Shown here in pieces: positions 39,401 through 54,400 of a stretch of 64,000 nucleotides of DNA. The notes under the pieces are model-generated. The model did not search any database. It was given only the letters and a program-made list of their open reading frames with translations, and was not told the origin of the DNA. The stretch spans positions 7,165,201 to 7,229,200 of the forward strand of contig OX365962.1 in assembly GCA_947247005.1 (NCBI GenBank). Direction: 5' to 3'. The translations under genes were made by a program, and so were the position numbers. Source of the stretch: Spisula solida (taxonomy: Eukaryota; Mollusca; Bivalvia; Venerida; Mactridae). The first letter of the stretch is position 1. The number at the start of each line of letters is the position of its first letter.

Positions 39401-42400
39401 CTTCAAAGTCACCTGTATTATGTAAACAAGACTTTTCTAACATTTGAGCGGACGATCTAGTGTTTGACCCCACGTGATCCATTTTCGACCTAGATATCAC
39501 TGGGATAAATATTCTGACAAAGTTTCACTAAGACATGTAGTGTGTAAACAAGGATTTTCTAAGGTTTGACTAGGTGACCTAGTTTTTAATCCAGTGTGGG
39601 CGTACGATGATCATTTATGGATCCTACTAGCAAATCATGAGACATATGGTCTTCAAATGGTCATCTTGTTAAATATAAAAGATGGCCAAACCTCTGCAGG
39701 AGTCCTGTGGAGGTCTACTAGGTCCGCAATTTTGTTGAAAAGTTGCTCTAGTTTCTGTCACGCCTGATGCAGCTGAAAAAAGGCAAAACGTTTTATCTTT
39801 ACTCTGTTTTATGAAAATTGTTCACTTGACATTCAATATTTTGCGTGTGATCTCGTTCCTGTGTCTCTTAAGGACGATGAAACGGTTTAGTGTGCATGCG
39901 TCGTTTGTCATTATTATAGTACAATATGTGTCTTGTAAATATAGAAATGTGTCAAAATACTCTAAATTAAATACAATTGTAGTATTACGAAATTAAAGTT
40001 GCAAATTCTGATCGAAATAATGGTTTACATTCCAAATAAATATTACTATAAGAATAAGTGAGTAAGGTAACAAATAAAATATTGCTGTTTATGCAAAATT
40101 ACTTTTTGGTGAGTCAGGTTTGTTTTGTAATATTTGTTTATTGTGTTTTCATGTGTTTTCGCGACATGTACGTGCACATGTTCAATGAAGTATATCTTAA
40201 ACGTTTATGCCAAATTTAACAAAAATAAAGACAAATTTCGCGAAAAAGACATGTCGGTGACACTTTTTTTTATTTCATAATTTTGAAGATTCATATCATT
40301 TGAATTAATTAACAAAATATTTTAAAAAGTGAAGCGTTGGAAATGTTTTTATAAGGCTTTGACCTTGGTGCTATTTTGCTGCATACATATGGAGAGGGTG
40401 GGGTAAAATACCAAATATTAGACCAAAATAAATATGTCATTTTTGGTTTCTTGGTCTTGTATAAAAATGTGTATTATATATGTTATATTGGAACATATTT
40501 TATTATTTAAATCACAGACATCAAATAAAGATATCATATTTGAACATCACCGCCAATTTACTAATTTCAATAAAATTACAAAAATAATGAAACTTCAAAA
40601 AGGGCTGATAACTCGGAAAACGGGTTCGGTGACCTAATAGTTTTTTTTTCATCAAAGTTTGTGTTAGAATTGTATACTTCACTTCCTGACAAAAGTTGAA
40701 TAAAATCGGAACATGGGAGCCAAATCGCTCCAACATCGTTAAGAATGTTTTAATTTGCTATGTCTGTCACTTGTATACAGACATTGCAATATCATAACAA
40801 TGTATTTTATTGTTTTAAACATCAAATTGGAGAAAAGGACAGTTAAAACCAATACCTTATTTACAAGTTACTAGTAAATTAATACACATGATATGTATTA
40901 AAATAAGACATTAATAAGAGTAATTGCAATGTTTATGTATACAATGTTATGTAAAAAATTACTAACCTGAGTAATCCATTTATACGACAGACATGCACGA
41001 AATGAATGAGTAAAAGATTAACAGGAAATATCACTAAATGTAATAAATAACCCATGGATGATATTTGACACCGTTACGCAAGCATCAGCCCCCGTATTCG
41101 AATATACAGTAAAACTTCGTTATCTCGAGGACCCATCGGGATAATCCAAATGCTCGAGATAAGCCAGGTGCTCGACATATCAGAAGTCTATTATATGCAA
41201 CATAGAGCAATTTCGCCGGGACTTTGTTCGACATAGACCGGATGCTCGTGATAAAGATGCTCGTCTTATCGAGGTTTTACTGTAATTGGTTTTCAGGATC
41301 AGAATCAAGCATGTGAATACAAAAACAATTTCTTTTTCACGGAGGATACAATATTGATACAAATTGTATCTCCTTAAAGGGACTGCCTCAGATATTGGTG
41401 TATTGCAAAAATAAAATAAAATTGTCGAATATTCCCGTAATTTTGGTATAGTTGCCTGTATATCCCATAAACAACCACACTGACATCAACACTAACTTGA
41501 GAAACATCGGCATTTTGTATTTATTTAGTATTCTTACATAAAAAATTAAAAGAATTAAAACTACTATTACCTAAATTGCCTGAAATTTGTTCGCATTTGA
41601 TGAAAACGAATCGAAAAACGAACAAAACACCTCACTGATGTTTACGCATTAGTTTGTTGATGTTACAGTTCAATCATGTGTGAATTATATAGCTCACAAA
41701 GCATGTTGGATGGAAACATAGCGATTTAAAAAAAAATACTCAGTGTGCGATATCGAGAGTGGTTAAAATTGCTTAGTTGCACCAAATCTTTCATAAAGCA
41801 ACCGTCAGTGGCTTTCTATTACATCAATACTTGATTAGGTTGAAAAATCACGATATACGAACATTTTAGCCCAATCTGTGAGGCAGCACCTTTAAATTTC
41901 AAAGACAAATACAAAAAGGATGTGTTTGTTTTGATTGAATATGGTTAACATCTCATCGTGTACTGATCAAATTCAATATTTTCATTAGCGCGTGGCGCGA
42001 GTGAAAATATTAAACTTTTATATTTTATTTATTTTATGCTTATCTGGTGTCAAAACCGGTAATATTAATGCCAAAAACCCACTGTTGTTCAAAATTCAAT
42101 TCAAAATCCGCCATCTTAGATTATGTGAACAATTTGACATTTTATCATACACCTACTTGTAGGAAATGGTCTAACTACGAATATGAACCCCCGCATGACA
42201 TGTTGACGTTCAGTAATAAATTTAAAGTAGTTCCTGTGTGGGGCGGAGCTTATATCAGTCACAGTGTGAGTGATAACCAGTGACTGGTATAAGTTTTATA
42301 ACTTTTATTTCACTGATAGACCTCCATATCTTATCAATTAGCATGAAATAAATAAGTTTTAATACACTGTTACAGAAATATTGTGCTTAATAAATTAAGG

Positions 42401-45400
42401 CTTGGTTTTGAGCTTGATCCTGAATGACTGAGATAAGTTTCAGTTTCAAGTACAAAACAGCTCTTTTTATCAGAAAATAACTGTTTGAAGGTTCGTAATC
42501 TGTTATTTAGTAGATATCCAGGTGTCTGTAAATGCTCTGTAAATACATTTTCAAACTTAACAAATACCTTCAAAACTAGCAGAAACAGAATTGAGCTTTA
42601 AAAGCCTGATCTTAAAACCGAATTCTTTGTGCACACAAAATAATTATGTATCGCGATACACCGCTTCTCAGTTCTGTCAGATCCATATGAAAACAGTACC
42701 ATGTTGACAGAAGCATTCTTTTTCTCTTACACATTTCGTCCGAGTGTGTTTTTTATCAATACATTTGTAGACATTTTTTGGAAACCATTTAATATTTGTC
42801 TTAGAGTGATTATTTTTAATTATTGAGTATTACTATTAAAACTAGTTTTAGCCGTAGTATAGCTCAGAGAATTTGACATGATCCTGACCTTTATGCATGA
42901 ATATATTACAAGGTTCTTGCGTTGAATATATAAATGTCCGCGAGCAAACCGTGCAATATCGATCCTTTAGATTTGTGTTGGTATTACACCTCGAGCGTTT
43001 TCGTGATATAAGTGCGTTCAAAGTCAAATGAGAACAGTTATAAACATAAACTCGCCCGACGGGTAAACTTGATATGGGTTCGATATCAAATAGTGTGCAA
43101 ATCTCATTCCATATTTCAAAAGCGCTGTAGTGTAGTGGATAAACCCTCACTTCCTTCAAGCTTCTATTTTATTCTGAGTTGTAGGTTCGATCCCCACTTC
43201 GGTCAACTTTTTTATTGCATGTATCCATGTTATAAAGTCTTATGTTATACTGCTATTTTAATGAATCGATACTTCAAAGTGATCAAAATTCCATGTTGTA
43301 CTGTAGTGAATATATTAAAAATGATTGTATGAGTGTTGAAACGTTTCTGTATATAAAAATGAAATAATTGAAATACGACTTGATAAAGAATGAAAACCTA
43401 ACACAAAAAGTCTACGTACTGCATACCTTACTTCGTGTATGTTATTATATAAATTACAAATAAAAAATAAGGTACATGTTAAAAGATAAAAAAAACCTCT
43501 AAAATTTAAGTAACTTGGATGGGTGTCGAACCAGTGGCGAGATTGAACAAAATAATTTGTATAATAGCGGCATGCTTACACACTCGACTAACGAGACGAT
43601 GTGAAAACTCGTTTTAAAGTATTATACTATTGATTGAAGGTATCTGTTTTATTATATAAAACATAAGCCTCCCCAATTCTTTTGAATGGGACAGTTCCCT
43701 CATTAGTATTACTTATTGAACCGACAGTACTTCATGCTAAATGAAAACATACACACGGGATTATAAATATAGACAACAAATCAGCTGTTATATTATGCAA
43801 ATTCAAGTTCGACAGGCGTGTCAAATTCTCTATTTGTTTTAAAGCTCATTGATTGGTTAGGCTAGGTCATGTGACAAAGCGGTCTCAAAAAATAGCGTAG
43901 CGCTAAAATCCCGTACTGGTCGTACCTGACCGTACTTAGTCATGAGTGTAGTAAACTGCTTTCCAATGACATAAAGACTTTTATGTGTCCATAAAATGTT
44001 ATATATACACCTACATATTTAGGGAAATCAACCATGCTGCATAAAAAATATGGTCGAACTGTACGTATAGTTCGCCGGAGATAACGCTAGCCTTTGTTTA
44101 CAAATAAAAATGAAAATTAAATACATTTTCGATATTCATTTTTGTTCAATCTTGTACATATTATACAGTACACTTTTAATAATATACTCCTTAAATCTAC
44201 ACTGACAACTGGCGGTCAGTCGACCGTGCAGTGTTTATAATTTGCTTTCTTTGTTTATTGATAAGGCTAGAGTTATCCCCGGCGAACTATTACATGTATA
44301 AACCGATTTCGATAACATGGATTTCTCGGTTCAGCGCATTCAAAGCGTTTAGGGGAGCATGTGTTGTTATCAGATTAGAGCAAAGTTGCATCAATTTACT
44401 AGATAAAATCAGTATAGCAACGTGTTATACTCAATAGCCTCTATGGCTAAGTGGATATGTGCGTTGACATAATTATGCCCCCCATCTTTGATGAGGGGGT
44501 ATATTGCTTTGCACATGTCTGTCGGTCGGTCTGTCGGTCTGTCGGTCGGTCGGTCGGTCGGTCGTCTGTCTGTCGGTCGTATAAAATGGTTTCCGTTCAA
44601 TAACTCACGCTTTGACCTAGGATCTTCAAACTTTACATGGATGTTGGTCAGCAACATTAGATGACCCCTATTGATTTTGAGATCAGTAGGTCAAAGGTCA
44701 AGGTCACTGTGACCTTTACTATTTCTGACTTTTTAAATGGTTTCCGTTCAATAACTCCAGAACCCTTTGACCTAGGATCTTCAAACTTTACATGGAGGTG
44801 GGTCAGCAACAGTAGATGACCCCTATTGATTTTGAGGTCAAAGGTCAAGGTCACTGTGACCTTCACTATTTATGACTATTGGGCTGCCATGGGGGCATAC
44901 GTGTTTTACAAACATCTCTTGTTATATTTGTCGTTTGAAATCGTTGGTTTTGAGTTCAAGCCCAGCAAAAGTCGTCTTTTTTACTTTGCATAATTTATCA
45001 TATTATTTTATTTTTTATTCGATATACTATTTTATAGATCAATATTCAATATATAAACTTGTTCGTCTGGTACGATGTTTAATCATTCTGCCTGCATGTA
45101 TTTTACATTCTTTGTGGGAGTTTTGATTTCCTGAGTTAACTTTTTTCTTACCATGAATTTAAGTTCATACATTTTATCATAATGATACCATAAAACAGAA
45201 CAAAACAACAATTTAATATAAGCAATGAATTATTTTTATGCGTTTTTAAAAATATAGAGACAGTGTTGGGGTTGAACCTAAAACTTTATTCCATTGGTAT
45301 TTGAAACTATCTGCTCTGCCAACTGCGCTATGATTGCAATTGAAAAATGTGTGCTTTGTGTAGCTTAATAAAGAGTTTGTATGTGTGTTATCAAAGCTGG

Positions 45401-48400
45401 ATCACCTGTATTATGTTTATGTTATAGCCTTCGCATATAAACAAACGGTCAGATTATCGAAATCGGTCTATATACAGTCCGTTTATTCACTTTGTCACTT
45501 GTATACAAATACTGCAATATCATAACATAGTATTTTTATTGTTCTAAACATTTTCATTTGAGAAAAAGGCAGTAAAAACCAATACCTTATTCACTAAAGC
45601 ACATACAAATACCATACACAAAGGATATATTAAATTGAGACATTAATAAGATAATTTGCAATCTGTATGTACACAATTTTAATTGGTCTGAATAACCGTG
45701 TTATACTCGTATGTACAGTTAATACTAAAACAAATAAACGAATGAATAAAACATTTTTTTAAACAACATCGTTACAACTAATATTTTTGTGTAGAGTTGG
45801 TATAATATATTTCATTTACTTATGCAAACATTTGTATCCGTACGTAAAGTAAATTCCTAATGTTATTAATATTATATGATTTTTTTACTACAAAAGACAT
45901 TTACCGATTCTGAAAAGTGAAAGTGGGTTAGATCTATAGAAAAATGAGTAATTAAGAATTGCAAGCAATACAGAAGTCCCCTACCGGTTTGCAGATGTGT
46001 CTGTTGCCATAGAATCACAATATTTTTACACGTGCATAATCCGCTTATTTGCCCCTATCCACATACCAAGTTTCATAATCCTAGCTTGGAAACTGTTTGA
46101 GTTATGTCAGGATCCAGATTGTTTGACGGACGGACTGACGGACGGACAGACGGACGGAGGGCAAAACTATAGTCCCCTACGGTCAAAAACCGGTAGGGGA
46201 CTAATAAATACTTACCACACTTGGCCTCATAAGCAGTCGCAGAATTATAGGTACAAATATTTCTTTTCCATACGTCATTTGTATCACCGTCGTTATCTGA
46301 AATTTATAAAGGTATACTTAGTATCATTTAATTTCGTGGTCTGCGTAAATGCGGGGCTTTTTAATTTTTGAAGAAAAACATTTATACCAATGTGTCTAAC
46401 AAACTATAAACTAACACATGTCAACTACATGTACACTCTATAACAAAAGGGCACATGGTCGCTCATCTGTCATGTCAGAGTAATGCATTCAGGCCCATAT
46501 TGTGGGTAACCTGGCTTATCATTTACAATTTCTGACTTAGATGCAGACACCCGGGACTTTAACTTTCGACAGCTGAAACACATACTTTCAGCGGTTCATT
46601 TTTTTGTTCACTTGTGTGTTGGCCATTGTGTCGTGTAATTGTGGTCTGTGTTGTTTTTATATTTTCTGTGCTCGGCTGTTTCGGTTCAGTGCTGCTTGTA
46701 CCGCAATCGGGACACCTCGGACAATCTCTACGAATCATCTCTCGGGTGTAAATAGAACGTCGCCATTTTTTAACGTCTTTCGCCATGACGTCATCATGAC
46801 AGATTTAAACAGTACTTCAATGGAATACACGCCCATCAAGCAATCGCTGCGTTGCTGCGTGTTATGCTCAAATTGTGTAGCGAAATAGTATTGTTTAATC
46901 AATAAAACATCTTTTGAAATTTCCGCTGCTGATAAGTTACGGTCTATTTTCTTCGGCCCATTTTCTTCTGCGTAGGATTTAAGAAAGAAAGCTTCTGGAT
47001 TCATACGCTTGATACATCCGAGGTAGTTTAATCCGTAAAAATTCCGTACGAACCGTTCCGATTGCTTGTACCGTCCAAATTATTACCTTCTTCTACAATA
47101 TTTTAACCAGCATCTTGTTATTTACATCAGATGAAACTCGATTTAGATTCTATCTATACGAAAAGTCTGCATATTTTCATAATTTGACCTAGTGGCATTG
47201 TTTTGACCCAAGATTAACAATATCGAATTAGGACTTGAACTGGTTCAAATGATCATTATGACCGCGTTTTATAATTAAAAGATGAAATGTTTTTCCTGTG
47301 ATTATTGTGGCCTAGTTTTTGACCCCAAATTATCCAATATCGTATTTGACCTAGATTTTGTTGAGATAATTATTGTGGCCATGGTTCATAAAGATGATGC
47401 CAAAATTGTAACCTCTAGTGTCTACCCAAGTAAATTGTAGACAGACAGACAGACAGACGGACGACGGACAGACGCCTCACGACGGATGAAGAGTGATCAC
47501 AATAAGATCACACTTTCACTTTGTGACAGGTGAGCTACAAAACAAGTAATCAAGAATTGCAAGCAATATAGAAGTCCCCTACCGGTTTGAAGTCATTTCA
47601 ATGTTTCTGTTGCCATAGCAGCCACAATGTTTGTCAGAAGTAAAATATATGTAGACATGCATAATCCCCTTATTGCCCCTTATCCACATATCAAGTTTCA
47701 TAAACCTAGCTTGGAAACTGTTTGAGTTATGGCAGGATCCAGATTTGGGCATATTTTCACTCTTTTTGTCGCCAAAGCAACCACAATATTTGTCAGAATC
47801 ACAATATTTTTAGACGTGCATAATCCCCTAGCCACATACCAAGTTTCATAAACCTAGCTTGGAAACTGTTTGAGTTATGCCAGGATCCATATTGACGGAC
47901 GGACGGACTGACTGACGGACGACATGACTGACCGGTCAAAAACCGGTAGGGGACTAATAAATTTATTGTTCTCAATGCAAGAGCATGTGCTCCTTTGCTA
48001 TCCTCGTTTACAGGAGACAATAGGCACAATACTGTAAAATAATGTAATTTCCTTGGAACAAAATTTCGTGATTTTGGTGAAATCAAAATAATGAAATAAT
48101 AATACAAGGCTGGTCCATTTATCATCAAAACATTATATGCAATTTTTTTTTTCCAGTTTTCCAATTTTTTTTTGATAAATTAATGGGCAGGAGGGTCCGA
48201 GTAATGAAAAATAAAAGAACTCTGGTCTAAATAAAAATTCTAAGTTAAAAATGAACAATCAGTCCATCAATACTATTGATAGAGTTTTTTTTTTTTTTTT
48301 TTACAGGGGAGATAATTTTATTTTCCTCGTCAATAGGTAGATGTGGGTCGAGGGCATCCCACATACTACCGTACAACATGTAGAATAATTGTAAATGAAT

Positions 48401-51400
48401 CATACACTAGTATAATATACATACATTCATTCATTCATACATACATACATACATACATGTATACAAGTGTTGCAACTTATATACATGCTTACACATATAG
48501 CATTACAAAAATCCCCTGTTTGTTTGTTTTTGGTGGGTACAGGTACTTTTTTGATAGAGTTATCCCATCTTATATACAGAATGAAATACTCAGTGACATA
48601 TCACTGTGATCACGTATTTTAAGTTAAAAATCAATACCTCTTTAAGATATCACAGACTTTGACAAAAAAGCAAATATTTTAAGTGGCCAAGGGGCAATAA
48701 CTCAGATAAAAGCAACTCTGAGCATTACCTTCTCTGGTTTTTCGCCATAAATAAGTATAGCAAGTTTCAAGATAATATCTTTGATAGTTATTGAGCAATG
48801 TACAACAAAAATGACCAACATTACTAAGTTTAAGTCTAAAGTTTTCGTAAGTGTATCAGCTAAACAGGAGAATCATTAGTATTAATGTTTTACAAAGTTT
48901 AAAATCATTATGTAATGAGCTACAATAAACACAAAGAAAATATGTGAAACTCATTTTTTTAACTTAAGTCAAAATATTTAAGTTTTCCCTAAAAATGCTT
49001 TGTAAGTGCCAGCCCTGGGTACTGTTTTATCAAAGCACTTACGATAAGCTTATAGTAACGCTCAAATTTAAACCCTATGCAATTCCTTAACAGTTGCAAA
49101 TATTTGTTAGGGGGTCTTTAATAGTAATGACGTTTTAGTTAATCCATTCCTTCAAACCACATATGTTCCCATTGTGTATTTATTCAAGAATAATGAAGAA
49201 TTTAAATTTGTGAGAGTAATTTTACGATTGAGGTAAGTGCTTTGATAAAACAGTACCCTGGTGCTTTTGTTGTAATTGTGGCTATGGCTTCTTACCTTTT
49301 ACTGCGAATACGTAGACTCCTGTAAGAAAATTTTCACATCGACAGTTAGTGTTATCTTTCCAGGATCCACTATCTGGCGGGCACGGCTTCGCATACTCCC
49401 GGTTACCGCTGTAACGCCCATTGATAAATGGCTGAGGAAATAAATAATTCTCTGGTAAATATACAAATGCTGAGGTGATCAGAATGTAAATAAAAATGTC
49501 ACAAGAGTATTGATTAAGAATTTAAAGATTTACATTATTTCTATGCCCATCTAGATTTTTTTATATAAGCATTATTATATCCTTTTATATACAAATTTAA
49601 ATACATGTGTACTGTTAAAGTCACATTATCTCTCCCAAAACTTTTTTCTCGAACGTCCAGTAAAAAGACTGTATACAAATAATTAGGATGTTTTTCACAA
49701 ATGACTATGATTGACGACAGAATGTCAGCTATATCTGTCAAAAACGTATGCCAAAAATCACATTTTGTAAAATGTATGGATGACAAAATACTAATTTTGC
49801 AACAGTTGCTCCCCTTAGACTTTGAATTATGTATTCATTGTTAATATGTCGTTATTTTGTTTACAAACCAACCGGAGGCTTTATTTCGTTTTCTTCCATT
49901 TTATGGTGTTTTCCAACTTTCGGACTCAACTAAAGTGCTGAAAAGGCATAATTCTGCAGATAGGTTTCCAAGTTATTGCTTTTTGAAAATAGCCATTTAA
50001 GGCATAATGGGACTTTAAAGAAAATCTTTGAAGATTTTAAATAGATATACGAATAGGGAAAAGACGAATTTTGACGAATCAAGACAAAAAATGTAAATTA
50101 TGAAAGAGTTCCACCAAACAACTACGAGTATTTCTGTAAAATTATTTTAATTTGGCCAGTGGTTGATTTTTGATAGTTTTTCCGATCAAGTTATAATATT
50201 CATATATTTCAATTGTTTTAGGTATAACTAGAAAGGATTAGCAATGAGCATATCACCCAATTTATAACGAAAGCCATCAAGTACTTTTAGAGGAGAAGAG
50301 TTTTAACGATTTTAATATATAGAGGATATTTGTTTGTTTTGATTGAATATGGTTTATATCTCATCGTGTAGTGATAAAATTCAATATTTTCAAGAGCGCG
50401 TAGCGCGAGTGAAAATATTAAAGTTTTATCACTACAAGATGAGATATTAACCATATCCAATCAAAACAAACAAATATTCTATTTATTTAATGCTTTTATG
50501 GTGTCAAAACTGGTACTATTTAAGCCAAATTACCACTGTGGTTAGGCTACGTATGAATATGTTATTCCATTCATATTTCACTTCAAAATCCGCCATCTTG
50601 GATTATGGTGAATAGGTGAAAACGACCTTTTTGAGAATTTTGCGTTAAATCATACACCAACTTGTAGGAAATATTCTAACTAAGAATAAAAACCCCCACA
50701 TGACATGTTTCCGTTCAGTAATAAAAAAGTTACAGACATTTTAGTGTTGAGATTTTGGTAAATTAAAGTAGTCCCTATGAGGGGGCGGAGCTTATATCAG
50801 TCACATTGTAGGTGATAACCAGTGACTGATATAGGTTTTATTTCACTGATAGAACTCAATATCTCATCAGTTAGCATTAAATAAGATATTATATTACGCG
50901 CCCTACACCTGACGGCCATGTTTATAGACGACACAAGACAAAAAATTCTTTAGAGGGTCATCTACATGATAGAACTATTTTTGTGAAATAATTTTAAAAT
51001 CTGGCCAGTGGTTGATTTTTTCAGCGTTAGCTGTCTAGCTTGAATATTGACCCACTTTCAAAACCAATGAAATGTTTGTGAATATCTCCGCACCGTTTAG
51101 ATTTTAAATTGTGATTGGTGAAAATATAGTAAAGTTAACATAAAAAGTTAGATGCTGATTTGTATGTTTTTGTATTCGTAGTGTGTTGAAAAGTATAGTG
51201 GTCTATAGAGTGACAAATGTCCGCTAGTTTTTTCCAAGCTATGTAGCTCTGTTAATGCGCATGCCTTACCATGACCTCGGTGACTCATCGAAAACAGCCA
51301 TGCGAACACATTCGGATGTTATCGGCTACCGCAAACACATGTTGACATAAACAGGGTTTTGATTTACATTAGCAGAGCGCAACAATGCCGAGTAATACGT

Positions 51401-54400
51401 AAACATGGATTGTTTTATAACTTTTTACTATTACATTATTTATCTTGCTTCTTTCTTTAAATACAATATCAGGACAAGAATAACAATAGCATGTAGTGTA
51501 CATTTTTACAAAACAGTACGCATATACTATCAGTGTAGCAATATCACGTGACTTTTGACAACAGTTACAAGAAGAAATTGGTAAACATTGGAAAATAAAA
51601 AAGCCATAAGTATTTTATTTCTTTATGGATTTCTATGAAAAATACGCCACGCTAAAGGGACAATTCTTTGCTTTCCATGATGTATAAAATCTTTTTCCGC
51701 GGCTCTGTCGTTTTGTCCATTACCTTGTGAAACCGTGGAACGTGTAGGTTTCACAGGGTAATGGAAAAACCGGTAACTGCTTAAAAAGGTCTTATATTTC
51801 ACTGAAAGCAAATACTTTTCCCCTTAGCGTGGCGTATATTTTATCGAAATCGATGAAGAAATAAAATACTTATGGCTATATTTGTGCTCCAATTTTTACA
51901 AATTTCTTTTTGTAACTGTAGTCAAAAGTCACGTGGTATTGCTACCCTGTATTATGATACTTGCCGGTCATTTGAGAACTATTTCGTTTGCGTCATAACT
52001 TATTTATATCGGTTATACGGTTGGAATTGCGTAGAAAGAAGGCAGTGACTAGGGAACCGGCACCGGACGACTAGACAGCGAAATTATTCGTTCGGCACCG
52101 GTTCGCTAGCAAACGGTACGTGCATTGGCTAGGGAACCGTCATTTTATTTTTATTCATTAGGCATCCGAAATTTTCCCGTTTCCCAGGAAACGTATCATA
52201 TTTGTGCTGGACATTTCTCTGTCACAATGGATGGATGTCTCTCACAAAGTTTGTCTGCTTCGATATATTTGTGAGTGGCTGATTTACATCTTCGAGTCAA
52301 AAACCACTTGACATCTTTTGCAAATGTATTGAAAAAATATACATGTAACAATCGCAATGTGTCATTTAAACTCAACGCTGTATATCTTTCTTAAGGATAT
52401 TTCTTGTTATGAATTGTTTTAAGTTTGTCCATTAATAGTTATTGATCAATATCAATTAATTTAGATATTTTAAAACGGAGCATCCAAGGAACATTTTTTT
52501 GAATAATGAAATCCAAGCAGTACGTTTGGAGAAGAAGTTGTTTTAAAAACTGTACATGCATCCAATATGTATAGGGATAAACGTGCCCTACCCACTGGTG
52601 GCTATTTTACTTGATGATTCATGATTTTTTAAAATGTTTGCATCGGTTGCCATGGTCAACCGGTTTTATCGCTAGCTTAGAATTGGAAGTCAATAGTTTG
52701 AGAAAACAAGTAAAAACTGTCAGAAAACTACCCTTTGCTTATGCAGTGTAGCAATACCACGTGACTTTTGACTGCAGTTACAAAGAAGTTCTTCATCGAT
52801 TTCTATGAAATATATGCCACGCTAATGGGCCAGTTATTTGCTTTCCTTGAAATATAAAATCTTTTTCAGTGGCTGTGCCGTTTTGTCCATTACCCTGCCT
52901 GTGAAACCGTGGGACGTGTAGGTTTCACAGGGTAATTGGGAAAATCGGTAACACTGCTGATAAAGATCTTATATTTGACGGAAAACAAATACTTTTCCCT
53001 TTAGCGTGGCGTATATTTTATAGAAATGGATGAAGAAATAAAATACATATGGCTATATTTGTGTTCCAATGTTTACAAATTTCTACTTGCAACTGTAGCC
53101 AAAAGCCACGAGGTATTGCTACCCTGTTATGGTAAAACAAGCTTTTTACAGGTCGGTTTGGTCAACATGACAACGATTTTCATAAAAATAGGCTCATAAG
53201 AAGCGCCTTGAGATGCAGATTTCAAATATGCATGAGTCTAATAATGTCGTAAGTAGTAAATACGACCTTCTAATTCTAAGCCAGCTATATATAGATTCAA
53301 TTATTTTAGTTAGAAAGGACCACACCATGAATCAATCGGGATACCTCGGACAATCTCTACGAATCATCTCTCGGGGGTAAATAGAACGTCGCCATTTTTT
53401 AACGTCTTTCGCCATGACGTCATCATGACAAATTTAAACAGTGCTTCAATGGAATACATGCCCATCAAGCCAGCGCTGCGTAGCTGCGTGTTATACTCAA
53501 GGAGTGTAGCGAAATTGTATTGTTTAATCAATAAAATATCGTTTGATATTTCCGCTGCTGATAAGTTACGGTCTATTTTCTTCGGCCCATTTTCTTCTGC
53601 GTAGCATTTAAGAAAGAATGCTTCCGAATTCATACGCTTGATACATCCGAGGTATTTTATCCCGTAAAAATGCCGTACGGACCGTTCCGATTGTTAATTG
53701 TTGACAGGCGGAAGCACGGAAAAATGAAGACCGATAAAAAAGTTCACCGTGTAGTGTTGTGACAGGCGGGCTAAAAATGATGAGTGCTAGTACCTTTGTT
53801 GTTGTGACTTGTTCAGATGGGCATTGTTTAACATTAGCTTAAAGTCCCATTATGCCTTAAATGGCTATTTTCAAAAAGCAAAAGCTTGGCAACCTATCGG
53901 CAAAATGATGCATTTTGAGCTTCTTAGTTGAGACCCAAAGGTTGAAGACACCATAAGATGAAAGAAAACGAAATAAAGCCTCTAGTTGGTTTGTAAACAA
54001 AACAACGAAATGTAAACAATAAATGCATAATTTAAAGTCTAAGGGGAGCAACTCTTGCAAAATTAGTATTTTATCATCCATACATTTTACTGAAAGTGAT
54101 TTTTTGGCATACTATATCGACAGATAGAGCTGACATTCTGCCATCAATTATAGGTCATTAGTGAAAAACATCCTAATTCTTTATATTTAGTCTATTTATT
54201 GGATGATCGGAGAAAATTGTTTGGGAGAGATAATGTGACTTTAAAGATAATTCATAGCTTATATATAAGCAGATTTAGCTCAGTGGTAAGGCACTGGGCT
54301 GTCAATCAAGAGGTCGTGGGTTCAATCCCTGGCATCGGAACTTGACATTTCTGAAATATTGATAATATTTCCCGCTATATCTGGCCGTGTGGTCTGCAAA

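Noticed and set aside
46559..46786. Frame with CPRCPDCG, looks like a zinc ribbon
   Set aside because: Crosses the border of the 360-bp transposon into an unrelated dispersed repeat; the Cys pairs come from the element's terminal repeat.
54269..54340. tRNA-Asp gene
   Set aside because: Acceptor stem does not pair and a SINE body and tail follow directly.
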